DNA of 64,000 bases from Deinococcus taeanensis (GTDB lineage Bacteria > Deinococcota > Deinococci > Deinococcales > Deinococcaceae). Below the pieces are notes generated by a model, which worked only from the letters and a program-made list of their open reading frames with translations, was not told where the DNA came from and made no database searches. Positions within the stretch are counted from its first letter, which is position 1. The number at the start of each line of letters is the position of its first letter. Shown in pieces: positions 1 through 8,561 of the stretch. Made by a program: the position numbers and the translations under genes. The stretch lies in contig NZ_CP083455.1 of NCBI RefSeq assembly GCF_020229735.1, positions 2,507,001-2,571,000 on the forward strand, in the 5' to 3' direction.

Positions 1-204
1 GGCGCACGGCCTGATGGCAGACTTGGTACCCTGCCGGCACGGAACACACCAGCCCAGTCTCACCACGGTGGGTTCAGGGGCGGCCGTATAGGCCCAGCCC
101 TGACAGTGGCCCGCCCGGGTTGCTGGCCTGGCGTGCGGGTGAGGATGCCTGCCAGCGGTTCTCCCTCTCCGGGTAGGTGTACTCACGGACGGCCGGTGGG
201 CCGC

Positions 205-864
205 TCAGCCTTCAGGCAGGCGGCGTACGGGAAGCTTCACCCAGCCGCGGCGGGACAGCCAGCGCAGCGCCACCACGACGAGCGCGCCGCTGAACTGGGC
301 CTGAAATGGCGTGACGTGTGCGGACAGGATCCACACGGTCAAGGCGCCGGCGGCGGCGGCTGTGGCGTACAGCTGCTCGCTGCGGTACATGATTTCCGGA
401 ACTTCGTTGGCGATCAGGTCGCGGATCACGCCGCCGCCCACGCCGGAGAGCATGCCGGTGAACACCACGCCCAGCGGCCCCAGTCCGAAGTTGATGGCGC
501 CGACTGCGCCGGACGCCGCGAACAGCGCCAGGCCCGCTGTATCGAACACGCTGAGGGTGCGCTCGAAACGCGCGAGGCGCGCGCCGAACAGGAAGGCCAG
601 TGCGGACCCCAGCAGCGCCGCCCACAGGTACGATTCGTCCCGCAGGAACAGGGGTGGGGTCTGTCCGGTCAGGGTGTCGCGGATGGCGCCGCCGCCCACG
701 GCGGTCACGCAGCCCAGCACGAGCACCCCGAACAGATCAAAGCGTTTGCGTACGCCCAGCAGTGCGCCGGACATGGCGAAAGCCAGCACGCCCAGCAGGT
801 CCAGGGCGTGCAGGCCTGCTTCCAGGGTGACGGGAGCCCACAGGAGTTCATGCACGGCTTCCAC
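205..864 (-). CDS. TRIC/UPF0126 (YadS-like) membrane protein
   Basis: A 219-residue, very hydrophobic protein with two similar halves, each of about three membrane segments. Each half carries a glycine-rich kink ([13 protein letters not shown] near residue 55, [14 protein letters not shown] near 142), the duplicated GGGxxRD signature of the UPF0126/prokaryotic TRIC family. Members of this family are trimeric monovalent-cation channels of the inner membrane. The start is GTG, chosen as the furthest in-frame start that gives the usual length. It is transcribed away from rpmF. Family call is firm; the physiological role is unknown. Confidence 0.85.
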   Translation of the reverse strand: MEAVHELLWAPVTLEAGLHALDLLGVLAFAMSGALLGVRKRFDLFGVLVLGCVTAVGGGAIRDTLTGQTPPLFLRDESYLWAALLGSALAFLFGARLARFERTLSVFDTAGLALFAASGAVGAINFGLGPLGVVFTGMLSGVGGGVIRDLIANEVPEIMYRSEQLYATAAAAGALTVWILSAHVTPFQAQFSGALVVVALRWLSRRGWVKLPVRRLPEG

Positions 865-987
865 TGTAGAACCTGGGACGGTCGTCCCGGGCCGGCCCGA
901 CTGGGTTCACGTGGACGCCGTGTGCAGCGGCGCGCGTGAGGTTTGCGGCGCAGGGTGCAGGTGGGTGGTGGCGGGTGAGGCGCTTGT

Positions 988-995
988 GGTATACT
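988..995 (+). promoter_or_regulatory. rpmF promoter, extended -10
   Basis: TGG followed by TATACT is an extended -10 element about 84 nt upstream of rpmF. No convincing -35 is visible, as expected for an extended -10 promoter. The transcript would have a leader with a Shine-Dalgarno site (AGGAG) 8 nt before the ATG, unlike the many leaderless genes around it. Confidence 0.6.
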
Positions 996-1078
996 CCCCG
1001 CTGTTGTCTCGCCCGGGCGCTCCGGGACCGAGAATCGCGCCCCGGCGAGAAACGCCGTGCGGCTCAGGAGAACCCATC

Positions 1079-1261
<183 letters not shown>

Positions 1262-1280
1262 CGACCCCCGCACTTATGGG

Positions 1281-1310
1281 ACGCCCCTGCTTACGCGGGG
1301 GCGTTTCTGT
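1281..1310 (+). terminator. rpmF terminator
   Basis: Ten-base-pair stem, ACGCCCCTGC pairing with GCGGGGGCGT around a TTAC loop (one G-U pair), followed by TTTCTGTTGT. It lies 19 nt after the rpmF stop codon. Confidence 0.85.
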
Positions 1311-1463
1311 TGTGTTAAACAACGCTGGTTCCGCAGGTGGCCCTGCCACCTGCGCCAGTTCCCGCCCGGCGGGCGGCGCGGGGCCTGCCACTGCATACCG
1401 GTTGTCGCAGGGATCTGCCCGGAGTCCGTGTTAGGCGACGTTTTTCCTGTTCACTTCCTGTGC

Positions 1464-1531
1464 TTGACTCACCCTGCATACCGGGGTATATTGTTTTTAT
1501 CACCGTCCGCGAAGGGCGGGTTTTTCGTTTT
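1464..1531 (+). repeat. Promoter-terminator repeat unit, copy 1
   Basis: TTGACT (1464-1469), a 17-bp spacer containing TGCATACCGGGG, TATATT (1487-1492), ten bases, then the hairpin CCGTCC-GCGAA-GGGCGG (1503-1519) and a T run. The predicted start at about 1499 gives an RNA of under 35 nt ending at the T run. One of five units in this window with the same spacing. The AIM24-like gene begins 72 nt after the unit and has no obvious leaderless promoter of its own, so read-through from this unit could feed it. Confidence 0.85.
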
Positions 1532-1602
1532 GTCCCAGCCTGGGACCACCCGGCCGCGTCGCCCCAGGGAACCCAGCTCATCTGGGGTCCGTAACGGCAG
1601 GT

Positions 1603-2382
1603 ATGGAATTCACCTGGAGGGGCAGCACGGAACGGGAACTGAGCGCGCAGGGCCACCGCCTGGAAGTCATCGAGTACAGCGCCGAACCCATGGAAGCCGC
1701 GCTGGTCGGGTACCACCAGACGCTCAGTCGCCCGGACCGCTGGCGGCAGCTGGCGGTGCACGTCTCCCCCGGTTCGGGTGTCGGCAACGCCGTGCTGGAG
1801 CCCGGCGCGCTGCAGTACCTGCGCGGCAACCTGGACATGCAGGCGGTGAACGCCGGAGGCGGCAGCGGTCTGGGCGGGTTCCTGCGCGGCGCAGTGACGG
1901 CCGCCGCGACCGGCGAGGGCCTGTACAAGACGGCCTTCAAGGGAAGCGGCGTGCTGTACACCGAGCCCACGCGCCTGCACCTGCTGCTGGGGGAACTGCA
2001 CGGCGAAGGCCTGATTGTGGATGACGGGGCGTTCGTGGCGTGCGTGGGGGACCTCACGGTGGGCCGGCACGTGAACCAGGGGTTCGCGCAGATGGCCGGC
2101 AGCGGCGAGGGCCGCGTGCAGCCCAAACTCACCGGGCGCGGCCTGTTCGCCCTGCAGAGTCCCGTTCCACCCGAGGAGTTCCAGGTGCTGGAGTTGCAGG
2201 GCGACACCCTGAAGGTGGACGGCAACCTGGTGGTGGCCTACACGGACGGCCTGGAGTTCCGGGTGGAGCGCAGTGCCCGCGGCCTGCTGGGCAGCGGGAA
2301 GACCGGTGAGGGGTTCGTGCAGGCCTTCCGCGGCACGGGTCGCGTCTGGCTCGCCCCGACCCTGCCGCTGCACCAGGGCTGA
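1603..2382 (+). CDS. AIM24 family protein
   Basis: A 259-residue protein that matches the AIM24/TIGR00266 beta-barrel-like family: a short lead into a [19 protein letters not shown] segment, the glycine-rich [21 protein letters not shown] region near residues 90-110, then [13 protein letters not shown] and [12 protein letters not shown]. The bacterial function is not established; the yeast namesake influences mitochondrial membrane organisation. The upstream ATG gives the usual family length. It lies 72 nt downstream of repeat copy 1. Family confident, role unknown. Confidence 0.85.
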   Translation: MEFTWRGSTERELSAQGHRLEVIEYSAEPMEAALVGYHQTLSRPDRWRQLAVHVSPGSGVGNAVLEPGALQYLRGNLDMQAVNAGGGSGLGGFLRGAVTAAATGEGLYKTAFKGSGVLYTEPTRLHLLLGELHGEGLIVDDGAFVACVGDLTVGRHVNQGFAQMAGSGEGRVQPKLTGRGLFALQSPVPPEEFQVLELQGDTLKVDGNLVVAYTDGLEFRVERSARGLLGSGKTGEGFVQAFRGTGRVWLAPTLPLHQG

Positions 2383-2611
2383 GCAGAGCAGGCCAGCGGG
2401 CGGGGGGCGCCCCTGGCCAATTGGCGCAGGACACCGGCGGGAGGGGCAGGTACGGTAGGAGCAGGCCAGGACGCGGCGAACGCGGCGTCCGGCGCAGGGG
2501 GCGGACCACGTGCCCAGCTTCCCTGCTTTCCCTGCCCGGTCCCTCCTGCCCTGTGGGCGGGCGGAGCGGGTTGCCTCTCCCGTCTGCGTCTTTTTTCTGC
2601 GGAAGTGCTCC

Positions 2612-3952
2612 ATGACGATTCCTGAACCCCTGACCCTCTGGCATGAGCTGGAGGCCGCTGTCCGTCACACCCTCACGCACAACGAACTTGCGCAGGGCGG
2701 CCTGCTCATCGCGGCGCTCAGTGCGCTGGCCGTGCAGGCCAGGACCCTGCCCGCGCAGCTGCTGAGCAGCCTGAAGAACCGCTTCACGGTGACGCTCGAC
2801 GTTCAGGGTGACGACGCCGCGTTTCCCTGGCTGGCCGCGTGGCTGGCCGCGCAGCCCGTCGGGCGGCACCTGCGGCACCTGGGCGTCGTGACGCGCTTCA
2901 ACGAGCAGATGGGCGGCCAGAACCTGAACCTCGGCGTGGACCGTGACGGGGACGAAGTGAACGTGCGGCTCGTTCCGCTGAGCGGGCAGGTGCTGCTGCG
3001 CTACCGCGGGCACTGGCTGCTGGCCCGCCCGGCACGCACGCAGCGGCAGGCCGGGAGCGGCATGCTGGGCGGGTTCAGCCACAGCCTCACGTTCCGCATG
3101 CTGTCCGGCGCGCGGGCCGTGCTGCCGGAGCTGCTGCGCGACGCGTACGAAAGCACCGCCGGGCGCAGCGACGGCCGCGTGGAGATTCACGTTCCGGAAT
3201 ACCAGGGCTGGTCGCTGGCCGAGCGCCGTCCTGCCCGCCCGCTCGGCAGCCTGATCTACGCCCCGGGCCTGCTGGACACCCTTCAGGATGACCTGGCGGC
3301 GTTCTTCCGGGACCGTGAGTGGTACGCGGGGATGGGCATTCCGTACCGGCGCGGGTACCTGCTGCACGGCCCGCCCGGCAACGGCAAGAGCAGCCTGGTC
3401 GCGGCGCTCGCCGGACAGTTCGGGCTGAACGTGTGCGTGCTGAACCTCGCGACGCCTGACCTCACCGACGACCGCCTGACCAGCCTGCTGAGTGGCCTGC
3501 CGCGGCGCGCGCTGCTGCTGCTCGAAGACATCGACGCGGTCTTCGTGGGCCGCGAGCCGCGCGCACCGGGTGTGAAATTGTCCTTCAACGGGCTGCTCAA
3601 CGCCCTGGACGGCGTGGCTGCCGGGGAGGGCCGGGTGACATTCATGACCACCAACGACCTGGGCGGCCTGGACGCCGCGCTGATCCGTCCGGGCCGCGCC
3701 GACCGGCACGTGCACCTCGGGAACGCCGCGCGGACGCAGGTGCAGGGCATGCTGCGCCGCTTCTGGCCCGACTGGACGCCCGGGCAGGTGGAAACCCTGG
3801 CGGCGCAGGTGCCTGACGGCCTGCTGAGCATGGCGCGCGTGCAGGAGTACCTGCTTGAACGCCGGGCCGACCCGGACGCCGTGGCGCGTGACTGGGCGCA
3901 GCTGGTCACGCCCCCCTGCCCGACGCGGCTGCGCCTGCAGCGCGCCGGCTGA
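2612..3952 (+). CDS. BCS1-like AAA+ ATPase
   Basis: 446 residues. An N-terminal hydrophobic segment (about 28-45) is followed by a BCS1-type middle domain and an AAA module: Walker A GPPGNGKS (253-260), Walker B LLLLEDID (301-308), sensor FMTTNDLGGLDAALIRPGRADR containing an arginine-finger region. In mitochondria BCS1 translocates the folded Rieske protein; bacterial relatives are poorly characterised, so the substrate is unknown. The ATG at 2612 was chosen because residues encoded before it look like non-coding GC-rich sequence. Downstream is an independent transporter gene. Confidence 0.85.
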   Translation: MTIPEPLTLWHELEAAVRHTLTHNELAQGGLLIAALSALAVQARTLPAQLLSSLKNRFTVTLDVQGDDAAFPWLAAWLAAQPVGRHLRHLGVVTRFNEQMGGQNLNLGVDRDGDEVNVRLVPLSGQVLLRYRGHWLLARPARTQRQAGSGMLGGFSHSLTFRMLSGARAVLPELLRDAYESTAGRSDGRVEIHVPEYQGWSLAERRPARPLGSLIYAPGLLDTLQDDLAAFFRDREWYAGMGIPYRRGYLLHGPPGNGKSSLVAALAGQFGLNVCVLNLATPDLTDDRLTSLLSGLPRRALLLLEDIDAVFVGREPRAPGVKLSFNGLLNALDGVAAGEGRVTFMTTNDLGGLDAALIRPGRADRHVHLGNAARTQVQGMLRRFWPDWTPGQVETLAAQVPDGLLSMARVQEYLLERRADPDAVARDWAQLVTPPCPTRLRLQRAG

Positions 3953-4014
3953 GTGCCGGCAGCTGCCTGCACCGCCCGGCCGCCCGGCCCGGCCCGGCGT
4001 GGCAGCATGGCGGG

Positions 4015-4944
4015 GTGATTCAGGCCCTGAGCAACGTGCTGCTGCCCGTCATGCTGGTCGCCGGACTGGGGGCGGTGCTGGCCGCCCGTTTTCCCATTGA
4101 TCAGGCGACGATGGCGCGGGTCACGCTGTACCTGCTCTCCCCGGCGCTGGTGCTAAACGTGCTGCTGACCACGCCAGTGCAGCTGGGCGAGGTGCTGTCG
4201 ATGGGCTCGGCGTACGCGCTGACCGTGGCAGGCTGCCTGGGTCTGGGCTGGCTGACCGGACTGGGCCGGCCGCAGGCCGAGCGGCGCAGCCTGACCGCTT
4301 CGGTGGGCATATGGAACAGCGGGAATATGGGCCTGCCGATCGCGCTGTTTGCGTTCGGGCAGGCCGGGTTCGCGCGGGCCACGTTGCTGTTCCTCATGTC
4401 GTTCGTGGGCATGTACGTGATCGCGCCGTTCGTGTACAGCGCCGGACTGCGCGGGCCGGCGCACGCCCAGGTCGGTGCGGGGCCGGGAACGCTCGTCCTG
4501 AACGTACTGCGCCTGCCTGCCGTGTGGATGGTCGTTCTCGGCGTGACACTGCGGGCCCTGCACGTGACCCTCCCTGAAGGCCTGTCGCGGGGGGTGGAGC
4601 TGCTGGCGCAGGCCACCCTGCCCGTGGTGCTGCTGTCCCTGGGCCTGCAACTGGGTGCGGGCGGCTGGCCGCGCCTGGACGCCCGGGTGTGGCTGGCAAC
4701 GGCGGCGCGGCTGATCGGCGGTCCACTGCTGGGCCTGGGTGCGGGACTGCTGTGCGGCCTGCGCGGGGACACGCTCGGGGTGCTGGTCCTGTCGGCAAGC
4801 ATGCCGACAGCCGTGAACGCCCTGCTGATCGCGCGGGAGTACGGTGGGGATACAGACACGGTGGCCCGCACGGCGTTTCTCAGCACGCTGTGCAGCGTGC
4901 TGACGATCGCGGCGGTGGTGGCGGCACTTCCCCGTCTGGCCTGA
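4015..4944 (+). CDS. AEC (auxin efflux carrier) family transporter
   Basis: 309 residues with about ten membrane helices throughout. The pattern is that of AEC/PIN-like permeases: SPALVLNVLLTTPVQ early, the SVGIWNSGNMGLPIALFAFG asparagine/glycine segment near residue 100, and a repeat-like MPTAVNALLIAREYGGD towards the end (inverted five-helix repeats). Substrates are probably organic acids or similar anions; none can be named. Start is GTG. It follows the AAA gene by 62 nt on the same strand but shows no coupling. Confidence 0.85.
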   Translation: MIQALSNVLLPVMLVAGLGAVLAARFPIDQATMARVTLYLLSPALVLNVLLTTPVQLGEVLSMGSAYALTVAGCLGLGWLTGLGRPQAERRSLTASVGIWNSGNMGLPIALFAFGQAGFARATLLFLMSFVGMYVIAPFVYSAGLRGPAHAQVGAGPGTLVLNVLRLPAVWMVVLGVTLRALHVTLPEGLSRGVELLAQATLPVVLLSLGLQLGAGGWPRLDARVWLATAARLIGGPLLGLGAGLLCGLRGDTLGVLVLSASMPTAVNALLIAREYGGDTDTVARTAFLSTLCSVLTIAAVVAALPRLA

Positions 4945-5040
4945 CCGGGTGTGGCCAGACCCGCGCTGCATACGGTCAGGTCCGTGTGGTGTCAGAAGAA
5001 TTCCGGCTGGCACGCTGTTTCTGCTGCGCCCGGATTGAGC

Positions 5041-5108
5041 TTGACGGGCGCTGCATACCGCGCTATGCTGTTTTTATCACCGTCCGCGAAGGGCGGTCTT
5101 TCTGTTTC
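5041..5108 (+). repeat. Promoter-terminator repeat unit, copy 2
   Basis: TTGACG (5041-5046), 17-bp spacer with TGCATACCGCGC, TATGCT (5064-5069), ten bases, hairpin CCGTCC-GCGAA-GGGCGG (5080-5096), then the weaker T tract TCTTTCTGTTT. No gene starts within 300 bp downstream except copy 3. Confidence 0.85.
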
Positions 5109-5253
5109 TGGGCCAATGAACGCGGTCCTGAACCACGCCGGAACCCCCGCGCCGTCCGTCAGGTCTGCCTGAGGCTCCGCTGCATAGCACACGAGCCGAG
5201 CCCCGGGCGGAAACGTCCGCCCAGCCGCAATTTTCCGGATCACTCCGCACCCC

Positions 5254-5320
5254 TTGACCGGACGTGCATACCGCGGTATTCTTTGTCTATCACCGTCCGC
5301 GCAGGACGGATTTTTTATTT
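5254..5320 (+). repeat. Promoter-terminator repeat unit, copy 3
   Basis: TTGACC (5254-5259), 17-bp spacer with TGCATACCGCGG, TATTCT (5277-5282), ten bases, hairpin CCGTCC-GCGCA-GGACGG (5293-5309), then ATTTTTTATTT. Here the G-U pair seen in the other copies is replaced by U-A, a compensatory change that keeps the stem perfect. Spacer and -10 together contain the palindrome ATACCGCGGTAT. Confidence 0.85.
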
Positions 5321-5414
5321 CAGGGGGCGGGTGTGCCCCAGGATACTCAAAGTTCGCCCAAGATCACCGTTCAGCACGCGTCTGTGAGGCCAATTCAGAC
5401 TAAGGGGAATGCGA

Positions 5415-5546
5415 ATGCCTCTGAATCGGAGTGTCCGGCAGGCGAAAGTCGAGTGGCGTGTCAAGTACGGCAGCCGCTGCAACGGAGGCCGCACCGGCCG
5501 GCTCAAGGTCCGCACCCCCAAACCACACCGCCGGGGCGCCTCCTGA
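5415..5546 (+). CDS. Possible 43-residue basic protein
   Basis: An ATG preceded by AAGGGG with 8-nt spacing opens a 43-codon frame that begins MPLNRSVRQAKVEW and is rich in Arg and Lys (about 13 of 43). Third-position GC is fairly high but below that of neighbouring genes. It lies about 95 bp downstream of repeat copy 3. I do not recognise it, and a chance frame is possible. Confidence 0.3.
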   Translation: MPLNRSVRQAKVEWRVKYGSRCNGGRTGRLKVRTPKPHRRGAS

Positions 5547-5550
5547 GCCC

Positions 5551-5786
5551 TCAGCCCGGGCGCCGCGCGGTCATCGGGGCCACCAGCCAGCGCAACCGGG
5601 CGCGCAGCCGCCGCACCTCCGCAGCCCGAACCTCCTCACCCGGCGCTCAGGCGCGCACGTCCGCCCTTTCATCCCCGGCCAGCAGACAGTCCAGCAGGCG
5701 CCGTAGCCTGCGGTTCCGCCGGTAGATCCAGCCAGCAGGCCCGGCAGGATCAGGCCGGACAGCGGCGTGGTGCGGCGGCAGGTCAT
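5551..5786 (-). pseudogene. Broken small membrane-protein gene
   Basis: Reading the minus strand from ATG at 5786 (preceded by GAGAGG) gives [20 protein letters not shown], a short hydrophobic segment. The coding pattern then moves to another frame ([27 protein letters not shown]), meets an in-frame TGA at 5647-5649, and resumes in the same frame as [21 protein letters not shown]. Together these look like one roughly 80-residue protein with a membrane segment and a charged helix, disrupted by one frameshift and one nonsense codon. Function unknown. Confidence 0.4.
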
Positions 5787-5980
5787 CCAACCGCCTCTCG
5801 AGCGCACTGCGCATTCCCATCTGTGCCTTGCATGCCACGCCGATCACGGCACGCAGCGTCCCCTCCGCGAGGGCCAGGGGCACGCTGCACGCCACACGTG
5901 GGCCGCGCCTCGTCGCGCGGCAGTTCCAGCGGACGGACGCCGGGCGCAGTCATGCCGGACAGCCTGCCTGACCGGGCCGG

Positions 5981-5986
5981 TATCCT
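5981..5986 (+). promoter_or_regulatory. Leaderless promoter -10 (TATCCT)
   Basis: TATCCT ends 7 nt before the ATG at 5994, with no Shine-Dalgarno sequence between. This is the leaderless arrangement that recurs through the window, and it fixes the start of the downstream gene. Confidence 0.6.
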
Positions 5987-5993
5987 GACCGGC

Positions 5994-6482
5994 ATGCAGC
6001 ACACCCGCACCTGGTCTGACGTGTACGGCAGCGCCCGCGCTCTGTTCGAGGGACGCGCCGGGGGGCACGCCTGGCTGATCGCCGCGCCTCCCGCCCTGGC
6101 CCGCCTGCTGCCCGCGCAGCTGGAGAGCGTGGACGGCAAGGGCCGCGTGGCCCTGGTGGTGCACGAGGGCCTGACTCCCCTGCTGGCCGCCGTGCAGCAG
6201 GAGGAGCCTCGCGGCGTGATCGTGGTGGCGGCCGGCGCCCTGAGCCGCGGCCCGGCCCTGACCGTGCCGGACACACTGGTGGATGATCTGGGCGGTGTGC
6301 CGTTCCGGGATGGTGGGGCGTTTCCCGCCTGGGTGGGCGCAGACGGGCAGGGTGACCGGGCAGGCGAGTGCGCCGCGGCGTCTGCAGTGGCGGGCCTGGG
6401 CGTGCCTGTCGTGGTGACCACCCCGGACGGCGTGGCGGCGGCCCTGACCGCCTGGATGGACCGCACCCCCCACGGGCGCTGA
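5994..6482 (+). CDS. Hypothetical protein
   Basis: 162 residues beginning [20 protein letters not shown]. No signal peptide or membrane segment. Alternating hydrophobic strands and helices ([55 protein letters not shown]) suggest a small Rossmann-like alpha/beta fold, but I recognise no motif. The start is fixed by the leaderless TATCCT box. The next gene, hemW, has its own promoter 177 nt downstream, so this is probably a single-gene unit. Confidence 0.75.
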   Translation: MQHTRTWSDVYGSARALFEGRAGGHAWLIAAPPALARLLPAQLESVDGKGRVALVVHEGLTPLLAAVQQEEPRGVIVVAAGALSRGPALTVPDTLVDDLGGVPFRDGGAFPAWVGADGQGDRAGECAAASAVAGLGVPVVVTTPDGVAAALTAWMDRTPHGR

Positions 6483-6671
6483 GACCGGGCGGGCGGCGCC
6501 GGACACAGGAGGAAACGCGGCGGCCAGGGTCCGGGCATCCCCGCCCGTGCCGTGCGGCCCTGCCGGGCGCCCTTCCGCACGTGGGTGGGGCCTGCGGCGG
6601 GGTGGGGCCTGGGGGCACATTGGTGAGGCGCGTGTCGGTCGTGCCCGCAGGATGCGCGTACACTGCCGCGC

Positions 6672-7844
6672 GTGACCGTGCCTGCCCCCGTCTCCCCCAC
6701 CCCGGCCCTGGATCCGGTGGTGCGGCACCTGTACGTGCACGTGCCGTTCTGTCCGACCATCTGCCCGTACTGTGATTTTCACGTGCTGACGCGCCGCGCC
6801 GGACTGGTCGAGCGGTACCTGCGGCGGCTGGAGGAAGAGGCCGCGCAGCTGGCCGGAACGTACCGCGTGGATCTGGACACCGTGTACCTGGGGGGCGGCA
6901 CGCCGAGCTTCCTGCGGGATGAGGAACTGCAGGCGCTGGTGGGAAGCGTCCAGCGTCACCTGGGCTGGGGCCGCGTGGAGAACACGCTGGAGGTGAATCC
7001 CGGCACGGTGAGTGAGGCGCGCGCGGCACACTGGCAGGCGCTGGGATTTGACCGGGCGAGCGTGGGGGTGCAGAGCCTGGACGACGCCACGCTGCGGTTC
7101 CTGGGGCGTCAGCATGACGCGGCGCAGGCGCGGGACGCCGTGACGACCCTGGTCAGGCGGGGCGTGCGGGTGAGCGGTGACCTGATCACGGCCGTGCCGG
7201 GGCAGCCGCTCGCGGCGGACATTGACGGGCTGGTGAACCTCGGGGTGGGGCACGTGAGCGCGTACACACTGACCATCGAGCCCGGTACGGAGTTTGCGCG
7301 CCGCGGCGTGACTGTCGAGGAGGACGATGAGCGGCGCGGGTTCGAGGAGACGCAGGCGCGTCTGGATGCGCTGGGTTTCACGCGGTACGAGGTGAGCAAC
7401 TACGCGCGGCCCGGACAGGCGTCCCGGCACAATCTCGCGTACTGGCAGGGCCGCACGTACCTGGGCCTGGGGCCGGGCGCGGCCGGGCATTACCCGGCCG
7501 GTGAGGGGGGCGGGCGCGCGGAGGATGGGCGGCCGGTGCTGACGACCCGGCGCACGAATCCGCACCTGCACGAGTGGCTGACGGGCGAACAGGGTGAGGT
7601 GGAGGCCATCGACGCGCGGGAGTTCGTGACGGACGCGCTGTTCATGGGCCTGCGCCTGCGCGCGGGGGTGGACCTGGCGGACCTGTCGCGCCGCAGCGGC
7701 CTGAACGTCCGCGAGGCGTACGCCGCGCCGATTGAGGCGAATGTGGGGCGGGGCCTGCTGGTCCTGGATGGGAATCAGCTGCGCGCCACGCCGAACGGCT
7801 GGTGGGTTCTGAACCGCGTGGTGACGGATTTCCTGGACCTCTGA
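6672..7844 (+). CDS. hemW: HemW-like radical SAM protein
   Basis: 390 residues. A radical-SAM CxxxCxxC cluster motif at C27, C31 and C34 in [12 protein letters not shown], then [12 protein letters not shown] and NPGTVSE (substrate/SAM loop) and GVQSLDD, all typical of the HemN-like HemW branch. HemW binds haem and is thought to deliver it to membrane proteins rather than oxidise coproporphyrinogen III. The tail has the HemW-type winged-helix region, with [14 protein letters not shown]. The GTG start follows TACACT by 7 nt, so the mRNA is probably leaderless. Often annotated as oxygen-independent coproporphyrinogen III oxidase. Confidence 0.88.
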   Translation: MTVPAPVSPTPALDPVVRHLYVHVPFCPTICPYCDFHVLTRRAGLVERYLRRLEEEAAQLAGTYRVDLDTVYLGGGTPSFLRDEELQALVGSVQRHLGWGRVENTLEVNPGTVSEARAAHWQALGFDRASVGVQSLDDATLRFLGRQHDAAQARDAVTTLVRRGVRVSGDLITAVPGQPLAADIDGLVNLGVGHVSAYTLTIEPGTEFARRGVTVEEDDERRGFEETQARLDALGFTRYEVSNYARPGQASRHNLAYWQGRTYLGLGPGAAGHYPAGEGGGRAEDGRPVLTTRRTNPHLHEWLTGEQGEVEAIDAREFVTDALFMGLRLRAGVDLADLSRRSGLNVREAYAAPIEANVGRGLLVLDGNQLRATPNGWWVLNRVVTDFLDL

Positions 7845-7885
7845 GGCTGGGCTTCCCCGAGAGGTCCGGCTGCCCCGGGTCCTGG

Positions 7886-7927
7886 TGCAAGCAACCACTT
7901 GCATGCATGGGCGGGGTGGCGTACGCT
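7886..7927 (+). promoter_or_regulatory. Promoter and probable TetR operator
   Basis: The perfect inverted repeat TGCAAG-N6-CTTGCA (7886-7903) overlaps a -35 box TTGCAT (7899-7904), which is followed after exactly 17 bp by TACGCT (7922-7927), 6 nt before the ATG of the TetR gene. A repressor on the palindrome would block the promoter, so autoregulation of the TetR-ABC operon is likely. Confidence 0.65.
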
Positions 7928-7933
7928 GCACCC

Positions 7934-8530
7934 ATGACCCGTCCACCTGACCCCGACGCCACCACCGACGCGATCCTGGACGCCACGCTCGACGTCCTGG
8001 GGCGCGCCGGGCTGCGCGGCGCCACCACGCGCGCCATCGCCGCGCAGGCGGGCGTGAACGAGGTCACCCTCTTCCGCCGCTACGGCACCAAGGCGGCGCT
8101 GATCCGCGCGGCGCTGCTGCGCCAGGCACAGGGCCTGGGGGCGCGCGGCGTGCACGACACCGGGAACCTGCACCACGACCTCGTAACCCTGGTCCGCGCG
8201 TACCAGGAGGCGCTGACGCGGGTGGGGCCGGTCCTGGGCGTGCTGCTGACCGAACTGCCCCGCCACCCGGACTACCTGCCGGTGCTGGACGGCCCGAAGG
8301 CGCTGTTCGGGCAGGTGGGCGCGCTGCTCGGCGCCTACCAGGCGCGCGGGCAGCTGCGGCCCGAGCCGCTGGGAACGCAGCTGCCCGCCCTGATCGGCCC
8401 GCTGGTCCTGCCGTACCTGCTTGCGCCCAGCGTGACCGGGCTGCTCCAGGCGGACCTGCCCGGCGCAGGCCCCCTCGCCCCGGACGCAGACGCGCACGTG
8501 CAGGCGTTCCTGCGCGGCCGCGCGCCCTGA
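7934..8530 (+). CDS. TetR family transcriptional regulator
   Basis: 198 residues. An N-terminal TetR helix-turn-helix (ATTDAILDATLDVLGRAG, then TTRAIAAQAGVNEVTLFRRYGTKAAL at about 34-59) and a variable all-helical ligand domain. It is the first gene of a three-gene unit with an ABC-2 exporter, so it most likely represses that exporter and responds to one of its substrates. The start follows TACGCT by 6 nt (leaderless). Family certain; ligand unknown. Confidence 0.9.
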   Translation: MTRPPDPDATTDAILDATLDVLGRAGLRGATTRAIAAQAGVNEVTLFRRYGTKAALIRAALLRQAQGLGARGVHDTGNLHHDLVTLVRAYQEALTRVGPVLGVLLTELPRHPDYLPVLDGPKALFGQVGALLGAYQARGQLRPEPLGTQLPALIGPLVLPYLLAPSVTGLLQADLPGAGPLAPDADAHVQAFLRGRAP

Positions 8531-8561
8531 CCCCACTCACCCACGCCCCCGAGAGGTCCGC

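Larger units (their letters stand above)
4945..5993. other. 1-kb gene-poor stretch with two repeat units
   Basis: Between the AEC transporter and the gene at 5994 there is no full-length gene. The stretch holds repeat copies 2 and 3 in direct orientation 213 bp apart, a possible 43-codon gene (5415-5546) and a broken small reading frame on the minus strand (5551-5786). Base composition is lower in GC than the flanking genes between about 5340 and 5440. TGCAT also occurs outside the two units (near 4970 and 5180). Confidence 0.7.

Noticed and set aside
1326..1357. Hairpin GCAGGTGGC-CCT-GCCACCTGC after rpmF as a second terminator or small RNA
   Set aside because: A perfect stem but no T run, no promoter and a good terminator already just upstream; left unassigned.
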